64,000 bases of DNA from Myceligenerans salitolerans. Its GTDB lineage: Bacteria > Actinomycetota > Actinomycetes > Actinomycetales > Cellulomonadaceae. The stretch's first letter is position 1; each line of letters begins with the position of its first letter. Both the position numbers and the translations under genes were made by a program. The notes below the pieces were generated by a model that was given only the letters and a program-made list of their open reading frames with translations, was not told the origin of the DNA and did no database searches. The DNA is taken from the NCBI RefSeq assembly GCF_017349295.1, contig NZ_JAFMPK010000047.1:731527-795526 (forward strand), given 5' to 3'. This document shows positions 1 to 9,058 of this stretch, piece by piece.

Positions 1-2049
1 CTTGGCCAGGCCGATGTAGTCGACCACGCGGCCGTAGTCCTTACACTGCCCCGTGACGGGATTCTTCCACGGCCGGTTCGGGCGGGTGATCGTCTGGAAC
101 AGGTTGGCGTCCCGGGCGGGCTTGTCCAGGTAGAGCACGCCCTCGATGGGCGCGTTGAAGCCGGTCATCCACTTCGCCGTCACCACGACGAACGACATCG
201 GGTCGTCGACCTTCTTGAAGCGGCGCTTCAGCCCCTCCTCCTGCTCCGGCGTGAGCAAGTACTTCTTGTACTCCTTCGGGGTGTCCTTGGAATCAGGGAC
301 GTGCATCACCACCCCAACCTCCCGAATCCGCCCGTCCGGGATGGCGGCACCGCGTCGCTGCAGCTCGGCCTCGATCGCTCGGGCGTAGGCGACGACGAGG
401 CTCCGGTTGTAAGCGACGACCTGGGCTTTCTGGCCCAGCGGCGCGACGAACGTCAGGAAGTGGTCGACGATGTCGACGCACACTTCGGTGACGCGCTTCG
501 GGTCGGAAAGGATCGTCTCGATGTGCGAGGCCTTGCCGGACAGGAATACCTTTTCGTCCTCGTCCAGATCCTCCTCGGCGGCCAGTTCGTCGAACGCCTC
601 GTCGAGAGCCTCCTTGTCGAGACTGAATCTGACGGAACGGCCCTCGACGATCACCGGCTTCGTAAACCCATCGGCGATCGACTGCTCCGGCGTGTACCGG
701 GACATGACGAAGTCCGGGTCATCCGGGTCGCCGAACAGCTTGAAGGTCGAGCGGTCCTTGTCCTCGATCGCGGTACCGGTCGCGCCGAAGAACCTCGCGC
801 TCGGCACCGCGGCACGCCAGGCGTCACCCAGTTTCCCCTCCTGAGAGCGGTGGGCCTCGTCGACAAGCACGACGATGTTCGACCGGTCGTTGAGGTGCCC
901 AGCCTCGGCGAACTTGTGCACCGTCGTGATCACCACCCCCGGCTCGCCACTGCGCAGAAGCGCGAACAGCTCGCTGCGGTTGCGGGGCACGCTCATGCGC
1001 GGCATGCCGGCGGTCTCGAACATCTCCGCGGTCTGCCGCACCAGGTCCCTGCGGTCCGCGATCACGATCACCGTCGGCGCACTGCCGAACCTCTCGGTCA
1101 CAGCAGGATCGCGGAGCAGACGCGCTGCGGCGAACGCCATCAGCTCGGTCTTGCCGGAGCCCTGGTGGTGCCAGATCAGGCCACCGGGACGGCCGTCGAG
1201 GACCTTCTGGTGGATCCCGAGCGCCGCCTCGAACTGCGGATAACGCGGCAGGAGCTTGACGTCCGTCTCCGAGGCGTCCCGCGCGTGGCGGAACATCACC
1301 AGGTCCTTGAGGATCGGCAAGATCGTCTCCGGTCGCAGCAGCAGCCGCGCCGCACGCTCGACGCGGGCTGGCCCCGTGACAACCTTAGGGTCGTCCTCGG
1401 TCGATCCCCACGGAGCCCAGATCTCCGAGTCAGGATCCGGAACGGCGCGGATCGGGGCCATGCGGAACTCGAGGCCCTCGGTGGCGATGTTGAAGACGTT
1501 GGTCGCGAAGAAGTTCGGATAGTCCTCCTCGTAGGTGCCGTAGATATCCTTCGCGGCGTTCGCCCACGAGACCTGCTGCTTCACCGGGGTCTTAGTCTCC
1601 GCGACGACCAGCGGGAACCCGTTGACGTAGTAGACGACGTCGAACCGACGCGGCTTCACGGCGCCTGCGATCGTGACCTCGTTGGCGACGGTGAACCGGT
1701 TGTTCCCGAGGCCCCCGAAGTCGATCAGCCGGCGGGGCACATGCTTGCCATCGATCGTCGGGAACGAGTGGTCCCCGCGTAACATCACGGTCAGCCGCTC
1801 GTTCGCGGCGACCAGACCGTTGTGTGCATCGAGGACGGCCTGGTTGAGCTCGTGCAGCACCAACTCCGCAGACTCGGGATCATCGGCAAGTTCGGGGTTC
1901 AGCGCGAGGAGAGCTTCGCGAGCCCAGCCCTCGATGATGACGTCGTGCCAGTCACGCGGCAGCTCATCACCCGGGATGCGCTCCCAGCCGGCTTCCTCCG
2001 CCCACTCGAGCAGGGAACGCTGGATGGTGGACGACTCTGTCCATCCCAT
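1..2049 (-). CDS. hsdR: Type I restriction enzyme R subunit, C-terminus beyond window
   Basis: Restriction and translocase subunit of a type I restriction-modification system: it moves DNA with ATP and cuts unmethylated DNA. The frame is open from ATG at 2049 to base 1 with no stop, so only the first 683 codons are seen (family length is roughly 1000). An N-terminal PD-(D/E)xK nuclease is visible, with FDVVYYV followed by VVAETK near residue 150. The helicase core follows: Walker A HQGSGKTE near 295, DEAH box VDEAHRSQ near 393, and motif III GATGTA. The start lies one base after the hsdS stop (TGA-C-ATG), so translation is coupled. No damage is seen in the visible part. Confidence 0.93.
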   Translation of the reverse strand, partial: MGWTESSTIQRSLLEWAEEAGWERIPGDELPRDWHDVIIEGWAREALLALNPELADDPESAELVLHELNQAVLDAHNGLVAANERLTVMLRGDHSFPTIDGKHVPRRLIDFGGLGNNRFTVANEVTIAGAVKPRRFDVVYYVNGFPLVVAETKTPVKQQVSWANAAKDIYGTYEEDYPNFFATNVFNIATEGLEFRMAPIRAVPDPDSEIWAPWGSTEDDPKVVTGPARVERAARLLLRPETILPILKDLVMFRHARDASETDVKLLPRYPQFEAALGIHQKVLDGRPGGLIWHHQGSGKTELMAFAAARLLRDPAVTERFGSAPTVIVIADRRDLVRQTAEMFETAGMPRMSVPRNRSELFALLRSGEPGVVITTVHKFAEAGHLNDRSNIVVLVDEAHRSQEGKLGDAWRAAVPSARFFGATGTAIEDKDRSTFKLFGDPDDPDFVMSRYTPEQSIADGFTKPVIVEGRSVRFSLDKEALDEAFDELAAEEDLDEDEKVFLSGKASHIETILSDPKRVTEVCVDIVDHFLTFVAPLGQKAQVVAYNRSLVVAYARAIEAELQRRGAAIPDGRIREVGVVMHVPDSKDTPKEYKKYLLTPEQEEGLKRRFKKVDDPMSFVVVTAKWMTGFNAPIEGVLYLDKPARDANLFQTITRPNRPWKNPVTGQCKDYGRVVDYIGLAK

Positions 2050-2050
2050 G

Positions 2051-3259
2051 TCAGGTCACCCCCTCAAGCAGAGCGTCGTACGACTCGGGGATCTCGATCT
2101 CCTGGTTCAGGAGAGAGGTCAGGAGGGCAGAGCGGAAGCTGCGGAGATGAACGAGCTCCTCCTGTAAGCCGCTCGCGCTCTCCAACGACGCCATCGTGAC
2201 CCGAGCCACCGCCTTCTGGAACTCTGCGTTCGGCAATGGGACCAGAGTTGACCGGATCTTGGCCTGGCTCACATTGAACATGGACGCGCTAGTTCCCGTT
2301 GCTGACGATCTCAAGTGATGACGCGAAGACCTCAGAGCCATTGCGACGACCAGGTAGTCCGGATCCAAAGTCTCCTTTGGCACCATGCGAAGCGTCTTAT
2401 CGGACAGGTACAAACCCTCACGAACCGAACCGGGTACGCGGCACACTGCCCCTACTCGCTCCGGGGTGTTCGCGCGGGTAATGAGAACGTCACCTGGAAG
2501 CACCTCCGCAGCCCTTGGCATGACGGTCTCGGTGGAGAGAGCCTTGGACTCCTCAGCGACGAACTGGAACGGTGTAACCGCACTTACCTTCAGTACACCT
2601 CGTTCACCGTCACTTGGCTGCTCTCCAGTGGTCATCGGGCTACGACCGCCCTCGATGCGCTCAAGGTGGGGATCAAGTGGAACGCGCTCGTATTCAGCCA
2701 AAGAGTCCTCGGCTATCGCGATTGCTGCTTGGGACGAGGTTTTAGCCTCTCGACTCAGCGCATCGATCTGCGCGTCAACCGCTGCCATGACGTCGACGAT
2801 GCGGCGCTGTTCGGCCGGAGACGGGAGCGGGATTCTCCACGCCTCGAAATCGGCCTCTTTCCAACGCGAACGACCCTCGCTGCCTGCGCGCATAGCATCG
2901 ATCTGTGCAAGTACTGACTGCTGTTGAAAGTAGAGGAGCAGGAAGCGCTCGGACAGCCGATCGCGATTAGTTGAGTAGAGGGGGAACTCGTTGGTCGCCA
3001 ACGCACCAGCAAGTGCTTCTGGGACGACATCGAACGCTCCGTTCTGCGTGTCGATGCGGTTGAAGACGAAGTCACCAGCATGAGCCCGGAACAGACGCTT
3101 GGCTTTGATCGTCTCCGTCGTGCCGATGCCCCGGTCGTAAGCGCCTTTCCCGTACCAGCGCACGCCCATCGTCCGGTACTCGACGCCAGGCTTGAGCTTC
3201 ACAACGTCCTTCCGCTGCGTCGCGACGGTCCCGGCCGGAACCTTCTCCCACTCACTCAT
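2051..3259 (-). CDS. hsdS: Type I restriction-modification specificity subunit
   Basis: Target-recognition subunit of the M2S and R2M2S complexes. The 402-residue protein has the usual two-TRD layout. A conserved helical region around PLPSPAEQRRIVDVM is followed by a heptad-rich stretch, then a second TRD with ISQ/FNVSQAKIRSTLVPLP and a second conserved helix. I chose ATG at 3259 (MSEWEKV), which overlaps the hsdM stop by 8 bases, over an upstream in-frame codon at 3271 that adds only four residues. HsdS TRDs diverge fast, so the target sequence cannot be read from this. Confidence 0.9.
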   Translation of the reverse strand: MSEWEKVPAGTVATQRKDVVKLKPGVEYRTMGVRWYGKGAYDRGIGTTETIKAKRLFRAHAGDFVFNRIDTQNGAFDVVPEALAGALATNEFPLYSTNRDRLSERFLLLYFQQQSVLAQIDAMRAGSEGRSRWKEADFEAWRIPLPSPAEQRRIVDVMAAVDAQIDALSREAKTSSQAAIAIAEDSLAEYERVPLDPHLERIEGGRSPMTTGEQPSDGERGVLKVSAVTPFQFVAEESKALSTETVMPRAAEVLPGDVLITRANTPERVGAVCRVPGSVREGLYLSDKTLRMVPKETLDPDYLVVAMALRSSRHHLRSSATGTSASMFNVSQAKIRSTLVPLPNAEFQKAVARVTMASLESASGLQEELVHLRSFRSALLTSLLNQEIEIPESYDALLEGVT

Positions 3260-4763
3260 CAGCTGCCTCAAAGGCGCTCAGGTCAATGCCCGCCGCGGCA
3301 AGGCGCTCGAACATGGCGGACTCTGTGTCGATGCGATGCTGGCGTGCGTCCGCGTAGGCGACGAGCGCGGTGCCCAGGTCAGCCGTCTCCTCGGCGGCGA
3401 CCTTGATGTAGCGGCCGATGTTCAGATCGAAGCCGTTCCGTTCGATCTCCTCGAACGGCACGAGCCGAACCTCTGCGCCGCCCTCGCCGTCAGGGTCCTC
3501 GCCGGTGCGGTAGACGTCGACGAGCGTCTTGACGTCACCCTCGGACATGACGTTCTGGTTCTTGCCCTTTTCGGACCGGGCAGAGCCGTCGATGAACAGG
3601 ACGTTGTCCTTGCGCTCGGCGGGCTTCTGGTCGCGGAAAATCAGCAGGCACGCTGGGATCGACGTCGAGTAGAACAGGTTCGGCGGCAGGCCGATGACGG
3701 CCTCCAGCACGTCCTTCTCAATCAGGCCTTGGCGGATCTTCGCCTCGGCTCCGCCGCGAAACAGCACGCCGTGCGGCATGACGACTCCGACGCGGCCAGT
3801 GCCGGGGTTCATCGACGAGACCATGTGCTGCACGAACGCGAAGTCGCCGTTCTTCGCGGGCGGTACGCCACAGATGGCCCGCGGGTCCGACGCCCATCGG
3901 TCGGCTCCCCAGCTCGTCAAGGAGAACGGCGGGTTCGCGATGACCGTGTCGAAGGTGCGGACCGCGCCGCTGGTGTCCTTGAACGCCGGCGCGCGCAGCG
4001 TGTCTCCGCGCTTGATGTCGAAGTCCTCGATCTCGTGAAGGAACAAGTTCATCCGGGCGATCGAGGCGGTGGTCAGGTTGATCTCCTGGCCGTAGACCCG
4101 CAGCGTGCGGTGGTCCTTGCCGGACTCGCGTAGCTGGTTGATCGTGGCGACCAGCATGCCGCCTGACCCACAGGTCGGGTCGTAGACCGACTCGCCAGGT
4201 TCGGGCTGCAGGATCCCGACGAGCAGGTTCACGACCTCGCGGGGCGTGAAGAACTCTCCGGCCTTCTTGCCGGACTCGTCCGCGAAGTTCTTCAGCAGGT
4301 ACTCATAGCCGGCGCCGAGGAGATCGTGAGAGACCGTCGCTGGATCGAGGCGGATCTGGTTGAACGCCTGGATCAGCCCCAGCAGTGCCGACTCGGGGAT
4401 ACGCTCCTTGTTGCCCCAGGACGCGTCGCCGAACACGCCCGCCAGCGACCTGGGGTTCGCCTTCTCGATCCGCTGGAACGTCTTGGCGATCTCCGCGCCG
4501 AGGTTCGTGACCGTGCCGGTGACCTCACTCCACAGCGTGCCCTCGGGCAGCTCGAACCGGTGGAAGTCGGCTTCGATCTCGTCGTCGAGGTCATCGCCGT
4601 ACTCGTCAAGCGCCTCGTCATGCTCGTAGACCCACGTGTCACTGATCCACTTCCAGAACAGCATGGGGAACACGTAGGTCTTGTAGTCTGCCGCATCGAC
4701 GGGACCGCGGAGCGCGTTGGCCGCCGCCCACAACCGTGACTCGAGCTCAGGCTGGGTGATCAC
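3252..4763 (-). CDS. hsdM: Type I DNA adenine methyltransferase subunit
   Basis: N6-adenine methyltransferase subunit of the type I system, protecting host sites with S-adenosylmethionine. It is 503 residues, normal for HsdM. An N-terminal helical domain (LWAAANALRGPVDAADYK...MLFWKWISD) precedes the SAM-binding motif I DPTCGSGGM near residue 194 and the catalytic NPPF motif near 278. Translation starts at GTG 4763. Its stop overlaps hsdS by 8 bases, giving the order hsdM-hsdS-hsdR in one operon. All key motifs are intact. Confidence 0.94.
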   Translation of the reverse strand: MITQPELESRLWAAANALRGPVDAADYKTYVFPMLFWKWISDTWVYEHDEALDEYGDDLDDEIEADFHRFELPEGTLWSEVTGTVTNLGAEIAKTFQRIEKANPRSLAGVFGDASWGNKERIPESALLGLIQAFNQIRLDPATVSHDLLGAGYEYLLKNFADESGKKAGEFFTPREVVNLLVGILQPEPGESVYDPTCGSGGMLVATINQLRESGKDHRTLRVYGQEINLTTASIARMNLFLHEIEDFDIKRGDTLRAPAFKDTSGAVRTFDTVIANPPFSLTSWGADRWASDPRAICGVPPAKNGDFAFVQHMVSSMNPGTGRVGVVMPHGVLFRGGAEAKIRQGLIEKDVLEAVIGLPPNLFYSTSIPACLLIFRDQKPAERKDNVLFIDGSARSEKGKNQNVMSEGDVKTLVDVYRTGEDPDGEGGAEVRLVPFEEIERNGFDLNIGRYIKVAAEETADLGTALVAYADARQHRIDTESAMFERLAAAGIDLSAFEAADE

Positions 4764-4772
4764 CGACCGATC

Positions 4773-5051
4773 TTATTCGCCCTGGTCGGAAAGCGTAAGT
4801 TCTGACACTCGAACGAGCTGGGTGAGAGCACGCTGACTGCGACCCAGCCACGATGACGACCGCATCTCGGCGCGACGGAGCACCGCAGTCGCGGACGCCT
4901 GTCCTGATGCCCACGCCTGCCGCTCATCGCCCGGCCCGATGAAGACAGGGCCCGAGCGAGGCGCTCCGAGGGATGCTCGCCGTCGACCGACGGCACGTCG
5001 TGAGCCGTTCCGCCGAAGCTCCGCAGCTTCGAGGAGGGCCAGCTGCGCCAT
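4773..5051 (-). CDS. Small hypothetical protein upstream of hsdM
   Basis: A 92-residue frame ends 9 bases before the hsdM start and could be the first gene of the restriction operon. The C-terminal half (from ERQAWASGQ through RSSSWLGRSQRALTQL to the end) has a believable amphipathic composition. The N-terminal half is Arg-rich and looks less protein-like, so the true start may lie further in. The ATG at 5051 has no clear ribosome site. I recognise no family. It may be a remnant or a chance frame. Confidence 0.3.
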   Translation of the reverse strand: MAQLALLEAAELRRNGSRRAVGRRRASLGAPRSGPVFIGPGDERQAWASGQASATAVLRRAEMRSSSWLGRSQRALTQLVRVSELTLSDQGE

Positions 5052-5101
5052 GCTGTTGCCGCAACGACGACCGAAGCAGCCTGACGACCCGTGCGTGGCC
5101 G

Positions 5102-5372
5102 TTGCTGTGCAAGGACGTTTCCGGTACGGACGCCACCACGACCACGATCCGCGTCAGCGCTGTAGCCCGCGACCTCGTGGACCAGCTTGCCTGGGACTCC
5201 GGCCTGCTCCTGACTGCCTGCACAGATCCGTTCGCCACGGAAGCTGCCGCGAAAGCGTGAAATCTTGGCCCAGATGGAGGGGATCGATCTGGACGAGTAC
5301 CAGGTGTTCCTGGTTGAGGAGGGTCTCGCTCCACCGACCACTGGTCGTAGCGCGAAAGAACGAGTCCCATGA
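5102..5372 (+). pseudogene. Frameshifted antitoxin-like remnant
   Basis: Two protein-like blocks lie in adjacent frames. The first contains TTTIRVSAVARDLVDQLA and stops at 5258-5260. One frame over, a second block reads REILAQMEGIDLDEYQVFL and ends at a stop at 5370-5372. Joined by a +1 shift, they would resemble a short ribbon-helix-helix antitoxin (beta-strand TTTIRVS, then helices and an acidic tail). No toxin gene follows. This 711-base gap between hsdM and the next gene shows nothing else. The assignment rests on pattern only. Confidence 0.3.
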
Positions 5373-5474
5373 GGGCTCAGGGCACCTGGTCACCTGGAGG
5401 AGGAGCTCGCCCGGGACGACCGGTGGCCCGCTGGTAGGTTCTCGATCACGGTGATGGTGCAGCTCGGAGGGATC

Positions 5475-6881
5475 GTGGCAGCGGAGAAGACAGATCTGAG
5501 CCAGTTCGCCGTCGTGCTTGTGGAGGGCGAGGACTGGTCGTTCATCGGGCCTCGCCTCACCGCGGGCTACGATCCGGTCTCGCGCATCAACGTACCCCGC
5601 GGACGGTTCCCCAATAGCAGGGCCCGGCGAATCTGCCTCCTTGTGCACGACCAGAAGATCGTCGGCCTGTGCCTGGGCGCTTACCGCAGCGCCTCTGCCG
5701 ACGTCGACCACATGATCGGCCTCGAGCGCCTGCGGCGATTCGCCCCAGCGCTCGCGGTGTCACGGTTCCTCTCGCAGGTCAGCAGCCAGCTGCGCGCTGA
5801 CATGGCCGAAACACTTGGCGCCGGCCAGCTACTGGCCAAGGCCGAGACGGTGGAGGCCGAGGCTGTCATCGACGGGGACATGCTCTACGGGCAGGTCCTG
5901 GCCGAGCTCAAGGCGCTGCTCGCGCGTCAGTCCGAGACGGACTCGCGCTCGGTTCTGCTGCGGGCCGAGCAGCGCGACGCCATGGCCGCTGCGCTTGAGG
6001 CCGTCGGCCTGGACAGCAAGGCGACCTTGCCGATCGTGGAGTACGACGAACTTGATGACGGGCACCTTCCTCCGTTCATCGATCAGCTCGAGGCCCTGCC
6101 CATGACCGAGGCCGCGGCGATCCGACACGACTTCGCACGGATGCCCGGCTGGCTGCAGCACTCCGACGGGCTCGCGCACCGTGACACGGTCACGTTCGCC
6201 GACCCGGGCAGCCGCAGGGACAAGGTCACGGTTACCTACGCCGACAAGGAGCGGCTGGAGCGCATCACCGGTACCGACCTGATCTACTTCCGCACCCATC
6301 AGCCGGGCTACGTCATGGTCCAGTACAAGCGTATGGTCGCCGAGACTCCCGGCGGGAAGCAGCTCTACCGACCCGACGACCAGCTCCGCGAGGAGATCCG
6401 CCGGATGCGCAAGTTCGCTTCCGCGCGGAACGATCGCATGGCGTCTCCTGCTGACTACCGTTTGTCGGCCGGGCCGTTCTACATGAAAGTCATCGACGCC
6501 CAGGTACGACGGCGGGACGACGCCCGGCTGGTGGACGGCATGTACTTCCCCTTGGAGCTGTTCGAGCGGATGCTCGCGTCGGGCGATCACGTCGGCCCAC
6601 GCAGCGGAACCATCATCACCCGCGGCAATGCTCCCAAGCACCTGGGCAACGACCTGTTCATCACCCTGCTACGAGGCGGCTGGATCGACAGCGTGGGACA
6701 CGGCACCGACCAACTCGGCGGCCAGCTCGCGGGAGAACTGCAGGACCTCGTCGAAGACCGCCTCGGCCACCAGCGAGGCGTACTCATCGCCGAGGACCAT
6801 CGTCACCCGTCCGACGGATGGGGACGAGGCAGGTCCTCAGCCTCCAACGGGCAATGGCAGACGTTCGACCAGCCAGATTGA
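5475..6881 (+). CDS. Uncharacterised protein, possible defence nuclease
   Basis: A 468-residue protein of no family I can name. GTG at 5475 was chosen because GGAGG ends 4 bases before it; in-frame starts at 5451 and 5454 are alternatives. The N-terminal half is mixed alpha/beta with a helical linker. Near residues 272-290, GTDLIYFRTHQPGYVMVQYKRM places an Asp about 15 residues before a Q-x-K on a hydrophobic strand. That fits the D..(E/Q)xK core of restriction-type nucleases. It sits beside a type I restriction operon and other defence-like genes. There is no signal peptide or membrane segment. The nuclease idea is inference. Confidence 0.6.
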   Translation: MAAEKTDLSQFAVVLVEGEDWSFIGPRLTAGYDPVSRINVPRGRFPNSRARRICLLVHDQKIVGLCLGAYRSASADVDHMIGLERLRRFAPALAVSRFLSQVSSQLRADMAETLGAGQLLAKAETVEAEAVIDGDMLYGQVLAELKALLARQSETDSRSVLLRAEQRDAMAAALEAVGLDSKATLPIVEYDELDDGHLPPFIDQLEALPMTEAAAIRHDFARMPGWLQHSDGLAHRDTVTFADPGSRRDKVTVTYADKERLERITGTDLIYFRTHQPGYVMVQYKRMVAETPGGKQLYRPDDQLREEIRRMRKFASARNDRMASPADYRLSAGPFYMKVIDAQVRRRDDARLVDGMYFPLELFERMLASGDHVGPRSGTIITRGNAPKHLGNDLFITLLRGGWIDSVGHGTDQLGGQLAGELQDLVEDRLGHQRGVLIAEDHRHPSDGWGRGRSSASNGQWQTFDQPD

Positions 6882-7118
6882 CCGGATCCGCGAAGGACCG
6901 TGCCGAACGACGGTCCGGTCTGCGTAGTGCAGCCCCCGACGTTCGTCTGCGAGACGACCACGGAAGCTGGGTGCCTGGCACCGATCGGCGCCTTCGGCGC
7001 CAGACCGACGGCGTCTTCCGCGTCTCCCGGAAATCGAGTCGCTAGACGTGTCCGCGCGCCGATCTCGCGACCAGGCCACCGAGATCTCGACTCCCGCAAC
7101 ACGGGGATCCACGGTTTT

Positions 7119-7143
7119 CGCTGTCGGCGATGTAGCGACAGCG
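7119..7143. terminator. Hairpin between convergent genes
   Basis: Perfect 8-bp inverted repeat CGCTGTCG / CGACAGCG with a 9-base loop, about 240 bases after the plus-strand gene ending at 6881 and 42 bases after the minus-strand gene ending at 7185. There is no U-tract, as is common for actinobacterial terminators. The 303-base gap 6882-7184 holds nothing else I can support. Confidence 0.4.
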
Positions 7144-7184
7144 CCCCCGCCGGGGCTGCGCTCGCCAGTCAGAGGCGGCGGGTG

Positions 7185-8414
7185 CTAGGACTCCTCGCCA
7201 TCTTGATCTTCGGCGGGTGTCTCAAGCAGGAGTGTTGTGTCGTCGAGGCCGGGCAGGTAGTTCGGATCGCGAGGTGGGATTGCGGTACCGATGTCAATGG
7301 CGCTGTCCGAGAGGGTGCGGAGGGATGGATCGACGATCCATTTTCGGTTGCCCCGGCGTTCAAGGGTGCCGTCGATCATGACGAGTAGTCGATCGCGATG
7401 TGCCTGGACGGCCTCGTCGTACTTGCGCGGGTCCAGTTGAACCGAAACCGTTCCGAGGTGTCGAGGGCTGTCCACGCGTAGCTGGATGGTACGAATCAGC
7501 TCGAATCCGTCGTGGTCACGGCGGAGGGCGGTCACTTCGCCACGTACGGAAACGTGCTCGGGCTCATCGGGAGTCTTGAGTCTTTCGGCCGCGTCGGCGA
7601 ACACCTGGGAGTCCGGCGTACGGAACTCGAACGTACTCGTACTGATTCCAGTTGGGGTGTCGCCACGGCGTTCAAGCACGACCTCGCAGTCCCCACCGGC
7701 GCTCAGTGCGGCGAGCGCGTTGGTGAGTTCGTACGAGACCCCCATCGTCACGGCTTCCTCGAAAGCGTCAAGTGTCGCGTGCGAGCGGTACTCCTCGACG
7801 CTTGTACTCGCGGCGTCGAGAGCTCTCGCAAGGGTGTCGACGATCTGATCGGTTGGAATCAACTCAGAGGTGTCGGGGAAGAGAGCGTCGTTGTCCGACC
7901 TCTTGGTCGAGATCTGTGCTGCGAGCGGGACATGAGCGGTGACGATGAAACTGCCTGCCTGGGTCTGTCCCATGCGCACCTGATCGAGGAACGCCTTGGC
8001 GACCGGGGAACTGCTCTGCTTGTGATGCCGACGAGCGTGGTGAGCCGACTTCGCGGAGGCTGCAAGGGTGCCAGTGACTGCCTTGAACAGCTCGGTTCCG
8101 CTTGACCAAGGGATCATGCCGGACGGTAGCGGGGATTCCTTGCGCCATGTTTGTGTGCCGAACGCCGCCGACCTCAGGAGGGCGGACTCGAGAGCGCGGT
8201 TGGCTGGTTCACCACCGGCCTGACCGAGCTGTCCAATAGCTCGGCTGACGAGGCGCCGATAATCGGGCCGCGATCGGTCGAGCGGCACCAGGACTTCTGA
8301 GTGGTCTTCCGAGTTTTCCCAGATGTCGTAGACGTCGGGCACACCGCCCACACGTTGCCAGGCGAGCTCGTTGAGTGCGGATGTGAGCATCTCGCTGGTG
8401 TAGCTGTTCGTCAC
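7185..8414 (-). CDS. Uncharacterised partner of DUF4365-type protein
   Basis: A 409-residue protein without a recognised family. GTG at 8414 was chosen: AAGGAGG lies 6 bases upstream and the GTGA overlaps the stop of the upstream gene, so the pair is translationally coupled. The N-terminal part (to about residue 130) is helical. The middle is rich in Ser/His (HHARRHHKQSSSP) and the C-terminal third is beta-rich, with a final acidic tail. There are no membrane segments and no nuclease or ATPase motif that I can point to. Strict coupling to a DUF4365-type gene suggests one functional unit, plausibly defence. Confidence 0.65.
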   Translation of the reverse strand: MTNSYTSEMLTSALNELAWQRVGGVPDVYDIWENSEDHSEVLVPLDRSRPDYRRLVSRAIGQLGQAGGEPANRALESALLRSAAFGTQTWRKESPLPSGMIPWSSGTELFKAVTGTLAASAKSAHHARRHHKQSSSPVAKAFLDQVRMGQTQAGSFIVTAHVPLAAQISTKRSDNDALFPDTSELIPTDQIVDTLARALDAASTSVEEYRSHATLDAFEEAVTMGVSYELTNALAALSAGGDCEVVLERRGDTPTGISTSTFEFRTPDSQVFADAAERLKTPDEPEHVSVRGEVTALRRDHDGFELIRTIQLRVDSPRHLGTVSVQLDPRKYDEAVQAHRDRLLVMIDGTLERRGNRKWIVDPSLRTLSDSAIDIGTAIPPRDPNYLPGLDDTTLLLETPAEDQDGEES

Positions 8415-8938
8415 GGCGCACCTCCTTGACCAATGCGCTGCATGATCTTGCACAAGGCTAGATCATCGAACACATTTTCGCGAGGTGCTCGCACAGTTAC
8501 ATCGTTGCCGCTCACGGCATCGAGGCCGCGGAGCGATACCCAGTAGGCGCGATGGTGGACGAGCAGCGCTTCCGGCGTGGACCGGATCCAGTCCGCTTGC
8601 TCTGTCGGCATCTCCATGATGACGACGATTGGGTGGATTGTGGGCTCAGGGTGCCGGTACTCGTCGTATCGATCGCGGGAGACTCGCGCTGTCACGAAAT
8701 CGGAGCGGCCGCCGACGGTGGTCGCCTTGAGCTGGATCTCGAGGTCGGCACGTCCATGGAGATGAGAGCTGGCCCTGTGCTCAAGCCCAAGGTCGATGCC
8801 CTCGTCGATCGCATACGTCTTCACGTTGCAGCCCGCTGCTGCGGCGACAGCATGCACGTATCCGGTCTGGAGCATCTCTTGGAAGTTGGTTCTTCGGTTC
8901 GGCGAGCCTCGCACGATCGCGGGAGCAACGTCGGCCAT
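8411..8938 (-). CDS. DUF4365-type protein, nuclease-like
   Basis: About 175 residues. The sequence RRTNFQEMLQTGYVHAVAA followed by DEGIDLGLEH and, 20 residues later, DLEIQLKAT matches the DUF4365 pattern. There a conserved Asp and a Q-L-K on the next strand form a PD-(D/E)xK-like core seen in many defence-associated genes. The start is uncertain: ATG at 8938 is used, while GTG at 8962 and TTG at 8965 would add 8-9 residues; none has a good ribosome site. The stop overlaps the next gene (GTGA). Confidence 0.65.
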   Translation of the reverse strand: MADVAPAIVRGSPNRRTNFQEMLQTGYVHAVAAAAGCNVKTYAIDEGIDLGLEHRASSHLHGRADLEIQLKATTVGGRSDFVTARVSRDRYDEYRHPEPTIHPIVVIMEMPTEQADWIRSTPEALLVHHRAYWVSLRGLDAVSGNDVTVRAPRENVFDDLALCKIMQRIGQGGAP

Positions 8939-9058
8939 GTGAGGGATGTTATGCGTTTCCACCAAGCCTGACCAGGGTGAAATCCCAGTTCAGAGGCGTC
9001 TTGTGCTCTGCGTGAGTAGCGCGAGAATCGGACGTCGGGCAACCAGACGAGCCGGTAC

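Noticed and set aside
301-1782. Long plus-strand open frame of 493 codons
   Set aside because: It is antisense to hsdR, Arg/Asp/Val-rich and without motifs, whereas hsdR on the other strand has a nuclease, Walker A and DEAH box.
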